A DNA stretch of 8,520 nucleotides. It comes from 40CM-4-65-16 sp035279785. Lineage in GTDB: Bacteria; Chloroflexota; Dormibacteria; Dormibacterales; Dormibacteraceae. This document shows positions 5,462 to 8,520 of the stretch, one piece after another; position 1 is the first letter of the stretch, and every line of letters begins with the position of its first letter. Below the pieces are notes generated by a model, which saw only the letters and a list, made by a program, of their open reading frames with translations, did not search any database and was not told where the DNA came from. A program made the position numbers and the translations under genes. Where the stretch lies: assembly GCA_035279785.1 (NCBI GenBank), contig DATEHC010000029.1, positions 1 through 8,520 on the forward strand. Reading direction: 5' to 3'.

Positions 5462-7255
5462 TCAGTGCTGAGCAGTTCCGAACTGTGCGATGAGATCGTC
5501 GACAGACAGCTCGGCGTAGTCGCGCATCGCGTCCTTGGCGCTCGCCCAGACGCCCTTTGCCCCTGCCGGTCCCTTGTCGGCAAGCTCGCGAAGCTTCAGC
5601 GTCCCGAAGGACTTGACGTCGGGCAAGCGCCGCAGCTGGTCCGCCGTCCACGTCGCCCACTGCTTCTTGTTGCCATCGCTGGGGACGACCGCCTTGGCCT
5701 TGGCCTCGATCACGGCGCCGGCTTTCTCGGCTGCCTCCCGTACTTTCTGCGCTTCGGCCTCGGCCTTCGCGGCGGCCTGCTCGGCGGCGGCCTTGGCATC
5801 TGTCGAGGTTTCGACAGCTCGCGTCTTCAACGCGGTCAGCCCTTCCGACGCGATCTGGCTTATCCGGTCCGCAGCCGACTCAGCCGACGCCCCGCCGTTG
5901 CCGTCCGCCGGACGCTGGCCGAAGCCGCGACCCATGGCGGTTCCCACCAGGTTCGGCACGTCGAGGCCCGTGAGTCCCTTGATCGCCGTCGTCGATTCGA
6001 TCATCGCGCGCGTCGCGTTGCGGACGATGTCGGAGGCGCCGTCGGCGCTCATGACCGTGAGTGAGTCGATGTGCCCCATCGGCTCGGCCGCGGCCCGGAC
6101 GATCTCGGGCAGCGCCGCCAGGACGGTCTGGATGATGGCCGCCTCGTTGAACTGCTTGTAGGCGTCCGCCCGCATCGCGAGCGCCTTGGCCTCGGCCTCG
6201 CCCTTGGTCAGGACGATCTGGGCCTCCGCCCCACCTTCCAGTCGCGTCGTCTCGGCATCGGCTTCGGCGGACGCGATCCGGGCGCGCTTCGCGCCTTCCG
6301 CCCGCGCGATGACGGCTTGTGCCTCTGCGGCGGCGGGCTTGACGGTCGATGAAAGCAGCTCCTTCTCCTTGCGGTCGGCCTCCAGCTGCGCCAGCTCGGT
6401 CTGCCGCCGCACGACCTCCTGCTGCGCTTCGGCCTGCGCGAGCGGACCCGACTGGTCGGCGCGCGCCTGGGCGGCGGCGATCTGGGTTCGCGTCTCCGCC
6501 TCCCGCAGCGACACGTCGCGGGCGGCGTTGATCTTCACCTGCTGGGCCTCCGCCTCCCGAACCGCCGCGTCCTGGTCGGTCGCCGCTTGCGCCATGCGGG
6601 CGTCGCGGCTGACCGTGGCGACGCTCTGCTTGCCGAGCAGCTCGATGTAGTTCGACTCGTCGGAGAAGCTCTGGATGGTGAATGCATCGATCTGGAGACC
6701 GCTGGTGGCGAGGTCCCCCTTGGCGGCGTCCTGCACCTGCTGCAGGAGCTTCTGCCGGTCGCGGATCAGCTCTTCGATCGTGAGCGTGCCCACGATCGAG
6801 CGCAACGACCCCTCGAGCACGTTCTTGACGATGGAGTCGACCTGCTCCGGCTTCGCGTCCAGGAATCGCTCGGCCGCGTTTCGCAACGACTCGACGTCGC
6901 GCCCGATCTTGAACGTCGCGACGCCCTGGACCTGGACCTTGATGCCCTGGCTGGTCACGGCGTCCGTCAGCTGAACGCTGATCTGGCGGGCGGTGAGCTT
7001 GAGCTTGCCGACGCGGTTGATGAGGGGCATCACGAACGTGCCGCCGCCAACCACGACCTTGACGCCCTTGTCGCCGCGCGCGGACACGGCCTGGCCGTGC
7101 TCGTCCCGCACCTTCGCACCGCGCGAGCCGGCGACGATCAGCGCCTCGTTGGCGCCGGCGACGTGGTAGCGGCTGGCCACGAACGCGACGAGCAGCAGCA
7201 GGATGACGACGACCGCGACGCCGAGAAACGGGCTTGACGTCAAAAACTCAGGCAT
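5462..7255 (-). CDS. Flotillin-like SPFH/band 7 protein (FloT/YuaG type) with a long C-terminal extension
   Basis: This 597-residue membrane-scaffold protein belongs to the flotillin branch of the SPFH superfamily, which forms oligomers in functional membrane microdomains. An N-terminal membrane anchor (11-28) precedes the SPFH domain (about 30-205: 'ANEALIVAGSRGAKV', 'VVVGGGTFVMPLINRVGKLKL', 'QGVATFKIG', 'EGSLRSIVGTLTIEELIRDR', 'GLQIDAFTIQSFSD'). A long Glu/Ala coiled coil (about 220-365, many EAE/EAQ heptads) and the flotillin C-terminal segment (366-440: 'EAAIIQTVLAALPEIVRAAAEP', 'MGHIDSLTVMS') follow. Residues 444-597 go beyond ordinary bacterial flotillins (B. subtilis YuaG is 509 aa): a low-complexity linker, a second Ala-rich coiled coil (455-523), and a short ordered-looking end with three Trp and 'LPDVKSFGTLKLRELADKG'. 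ATG 7255 has AAGGAG nine bases upstream and overlaps the nfeD-like gene by eight bases, so the two are co-expressed as in yuaF-yuaG. A hairpin follows the stop. Confidence 0.93.
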   Translation of the reverse strand: MPEFLTSSPFLGVAVVVILLLLVAFVASRYHVAGANEALIVAGSRGAKVRDEHGQAVSARGDKGVKVVVGGGTFVMPLINRVGKLKLTARQISVQLTDAVTSQGIKVQVQGVATFKIGRDVESLRNAAERFLDAKPEQVDSIVKNVLEGSLRSIVGTLTIEELIRDRQKLLQQVQDAAKGDLATSGLQIDAFTIQSFSDESNYIELLGKQSVATVSRDARMAQAATDQDAAVREAEAQQVKINAARDVSLREAETRTQIAAAQARADQSGPLAQAEAQQEVVRRQTELAQLEADRKEKELLSSTVKPAAAEAQAVIARAEGAKRARIASAEADAETTRLEGGAEAQIVLTKGEAEAKALAMRADAYKQFNEAAIIQTVLAALPEIVRAAAEPMGHIDSLTVMSADGASDIVRNATRAMIESTTAIKGLTGLDVPNLVGTAMGRGFGQRPADGNGGASAESAADRISQIASEGLTALKTRAVETSTDAKAAAEQAAAKAEAEAQKVREAAEKAGAVIEAKAKAVVPSDGNKKQWATWTADQLRRLPDVKSFGTLKLRELADKGPAGAKGVWASAKDAMRDYAELSVDDLIAQFGTAQH

Positions 7256-7799
7256 TGGTTCGCGCTCCTTCAGTGCCCACCGGTGATTCGGGGGTGACGA
7301 CGAGGTTGTTGCCGGCGATGGCCACGACCTTCACGACCTTGCCGGCGGCGATGTCCGCGTCCGCGGTGGCGGCCATGTTGTGCGACGCCCCCGCGAAGCT
7401 GATCAGGACGCTGCCGAAACGATTGGCGGGGATGGCGACCGAGACGCGCCCGGTGGCGCCGACCATCTCCTCGAGGCTGAACGCCTCGCTGGACTGCGCC
7501 GCTCCGAGGATCCGGAACGCGCCCAGCACCACGCCGGCGCCGACGAGCCCGGCGCCGCCACCGACCAACGTGGCGAGCCCCGGCCCCAGGCTGAGGCTGT
7601 GGAGGCCGAAGAGGCCGCCGATGCCGAACATGGCGACGAAGCCAAGCAGGACCGGCGTGGGCGAAACGCCGCCGAGGTCGAAGCCGAGGTGGATGGCGTT
7701 GAGGACTCCGCCGAACAGGTCGTCGAAGATCAACGTCAGCAGAAGAAGCCCGCCGCCGACCAGCAGGCAGGCCCCGAAAACCAGGTCCGCAGTGGTCAT
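7248..7799 (-). CDS. NfeD-like membrane protein, flotillin partner (YuaF type)
   Basis: This 183-residue protein has three hydrophobic helices (about 5-27, 47-68, 74-97) followed by a soluble C-terminal beta domain (about 108-170: 'SLEEMVGATGRVSVAIPANRFGS', 'VVKVVAIAGNNLVVTP'), the OB-fold of short NfeD (NfeD1b/YuaF-like) proteins. The N-terminal ClpP-like protease domain of long NfeD proteins is absent. In Bacilli such proteins are encoded directly upstream of the flotillin and act with it in membrane organisation; the arrangement here is the same, with an eight-base overlap. ATG 7799 fits the first membrane helix; only a weak GGTGGTG precedes it. A tiny eight-codon frame (7822 to 7796) ends on this ATG as ATGA, possibly by chance. 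It lies 49 bases downstream of the hydrolase gene and may share its transcript. Confidence 0.88.
   Translation of the reverse strand: MTTADLVFGACLLVGGGLLLLTLIFDDLFGGVLNAIHLGFDLGGVSPTPVLLGFVAMFGIGGLFGLHSLSLGPGLATLVGGGAGLVGAGVVLGAFRILGAAQSSEAFSLEEMVGATGRVSVAIPANRFGSVLISFAGASHNMAATADADIAAGKVVKVVAIAGNNLVVTPESPVGTEGARTNA
7265..7270 (-). promoter_or_regulatory. Shine-Dalgarno of the flotillin gene, inside the nfeD-like 3' end
   Basis: AAGGAG on the - strand lies nine bases before ATG 7255, within the last codons of the nfeD-like gene. It is among the best ribosome sites in the window and fixes the flotillin start. It suggests flotillin is initiated independently and strongly rather than only by coupling. 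Confidence 0.75.
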
Positions 7800-7848
7800 T
7801 TCAACACCACCAGCGACTGCATCTTAGGACGAGCGCGCTGAAGAGGCG

Positions 7849-8520
7849 CTAAGCGTCGAGAAACCGCGCGATCGCCTTGACCGCCTCGGGATGCATGCCG
7901 ATGTTGTAGTGGTTGGCCTCGATCTCGACGCCCTCGGCGGTCGGCACCTCCCGCAGGAAGCGCTCGTAGTCGGACGGGGTGATCAGGAACCCGAAGTTCG
8001 GCGGGATGGGCTGGGACGCCCGCAGCAGAAGCACCGGCATGGTCAGGGCCTTCCAGAGCTCGTACGGGTCCTGGGTCAAGCGGTATTGCTCGTCCTCCCA
8101 GGGGGCGTCCTTTTGGGTGCGGAAGCCGACCCCGCCGACCCCGCCGACCCCGCCGACCCCGCCATCGATGTCGATGAGCTCGTAGTTGAACAGGCGCTCC
8201 CAGGGTTCGAACGGCTGGTAGTGGGGCAGCGCGCGCGCGAGCGACAGGAAGGCCTCGCGCGACGGAAAGACGGTGGCGAGCCGGTCGAGGCCGGCGTAGA
8301 CCGGGATCTTGATCGACTCCTCAGGCAGGCCCGCCGCATCGACGAGGACCACCCGGCGCACGCGGTCCGGCGCCTGCTTAGCCACAACCATGGCGATCCA
8401 CGCCCCCATCGACCAGCCGATGAGGTCGAAGGTCTTGGCCCCAAGACGGTCGGCGATCTCCAGGATGTCGCGCGCGTGCGATGGCCAGCCAAACGTGCCG
8501 GGCGGCGTCTTATCGCTGCG
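7849..8520 (-). CDS. Alpha/beta hydrolase-fold protein (partial, N-terminus outside window)
   Basis: The frame is open from the window edge to TAG at 7849-7851, giving 223 visible residues. Counted from the edge, the nucleophile elbow is 'DLIGWSMGAWIA' with S37 in G-W-S-M-G, preceded by helix 'DILEIADRLGAKTF' and followed by 'RVRRVVLVDAAGLP', the standard strand-5/strand-6 pattern. A cap region (about 68-160) rich in aromatic residues comes next, then 'TMPVLLLRAS' and the end 'EANHYNIGMHPEAVKAIARFLDA', where H204 is the likely catalytic His. The acidic triad residue is not obvious; D184 is one candidate. The first internal ATG (8409) falls inside the elbow and cannot be the start, so the oxyanion-hole HG motif lies outside the window. 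The cap holds four in-frame Gly-Gly-Val repeats (120-131) from a DNA minisatellite. The substrate (ester, lactone, epoxide or other) cannot be told. It is the first of three same-strand genes leading to the flotillin. Confidence 0.88.
   Translation of the reverse strand, partial: RSDKTPPGTFGWPSHARDILEIADRLGAKTFDLIGWSMGAWIAMVVAKQAPDRVRRVVLVDAAGLPEESIKIPVYAGLDRLATVFPSREAFLSLARALPHYQPFEPWERLFNYELIDIDGGVGGVGGVGGVGFRTQKDAPWEDEQYRLTQDPYELWKALTMPVLLLRASQPIPPNFGFLITPSDYERFLREVPTAEGVEIEANHYNIGMHPEAVKAIARFLDA
8125..8160 (-). repeat. Minisatellite: four exact copies of a 9-bp unit, coding (Gly-Gly-Val)4
   Basis: The unit GCCGACCCC (+ strand) repeats four times without change, followed by GCC. Read on the - strand it is in frame with the hydrolase and gives Gly-Gly-Val four times between 'YELIDID' and 'GFRTQKDAP'. 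Perfect copies imply recent slippage. Each gain or loss would keep the frame and change the cap by three residues. Confidence 0.9.

Noticed and set aside
5465..7237. Several long + strand open frames opposite the flotillin gene
   Set aside because: They are shadows of a high-GC, Ala/Glu-rich coding region; no conserved motif or ribosome site supports them.
7832..7850. Inverted repeat AGCGC/GCGCT at the hydrolase 3' end as a terminator
   Set aside because: Five base pairs with a nine-base loop, overlapping the stop codon, and no T tract; too weak to call.
7979..8185. + strand frame with Pro-Thr repeats across the minisatellite
   Set aside because: It is the antisense reading of the 9-bp repeat within the hydrolase gene, which has clear fold motifs on the - strand.

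Overview
This is a high-GC bacterial chromosomal window, about two-thirds G+C by eye. It is gene-dense, uses GTG and TTG starts, and has several stop/start and stop/stop overlaps. The gene content (oxidative deoxysugar catabolism, a NiCoT metal permease, a LigC-type ATP-dependent DNA ligase, an NfeD-flotillin pair) and a possible leaderless start fit a free-living soil-type high-GC phylum such as Actinobacteriota or a neighbour. No rRNA or other marker gene is present to settle this. I see no mobile element, CRISPR array, tRNA or rRNA, and no gene-free stretch longer than about 150 bases.

Region 1 (bases 1-2406, + strand) is a tightly packed sugar-acid operon. It holds the C-terminal part of a GntR/FadR-type (FCD) regulator, a RhaM-family mutarotase, an aldo/keto reductase resembling L-fucose (D-threo-aldose 1-) dehydrogenase, and a COG3618 amidohydrolase resembling L-fuconolactonase. 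Together they give the first three steps of the non-phosphorylating L-fucose or L-rhamnose route: anomer interconversion, oxidation to the lactone, and hydrolysis to the aldonate. Neighbouring genes touch or overlap, so translational coupling is likely.

Region 2 (2403-4305) has a NiCoT nickel/cobalt permease on the - strand, whose stop codon interlocks with the lactonase stop in one CTAG. Divergent from it is an uncharacterised hydrophobic protein with an EcsC-like look. The 61-base gap between the two starts carries a perfect 6-1-6 palindrome, a plausible operator.

Region 3 (4261-5461) has a stand-alone ATP-dependent DNA ligase of LigC type on the - strand. Its 3' end overlaps the 3' end of the EcsC-like gene by 45 bases. 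Upstream lies a 142-base spacer of lower GC with a strong GNRA-loop hairpin that probably ends the next transcript.

Region 4 (5462-8520, - strand) reads, in transcription order, a partial alpha/beta hydrolase, an NfeD-like membrane protein and a flotillin (SPFH) protein. The flotillin start lies inside the end of nfeD, with a strong Shine-Dalgarno. The flotillin has an unusual extension of about 150 residues, and the hydrolase carries an in-frame 4 x 9-bp minisatellite coding for Gly-Gly-Val repeats.

I found no clear undescribed multi-gene system. The best leads are the flotillin C-terminal module, the palindrome beside the NiCoT gene, the EcsC-like protein and the hydrolase minisatellite.
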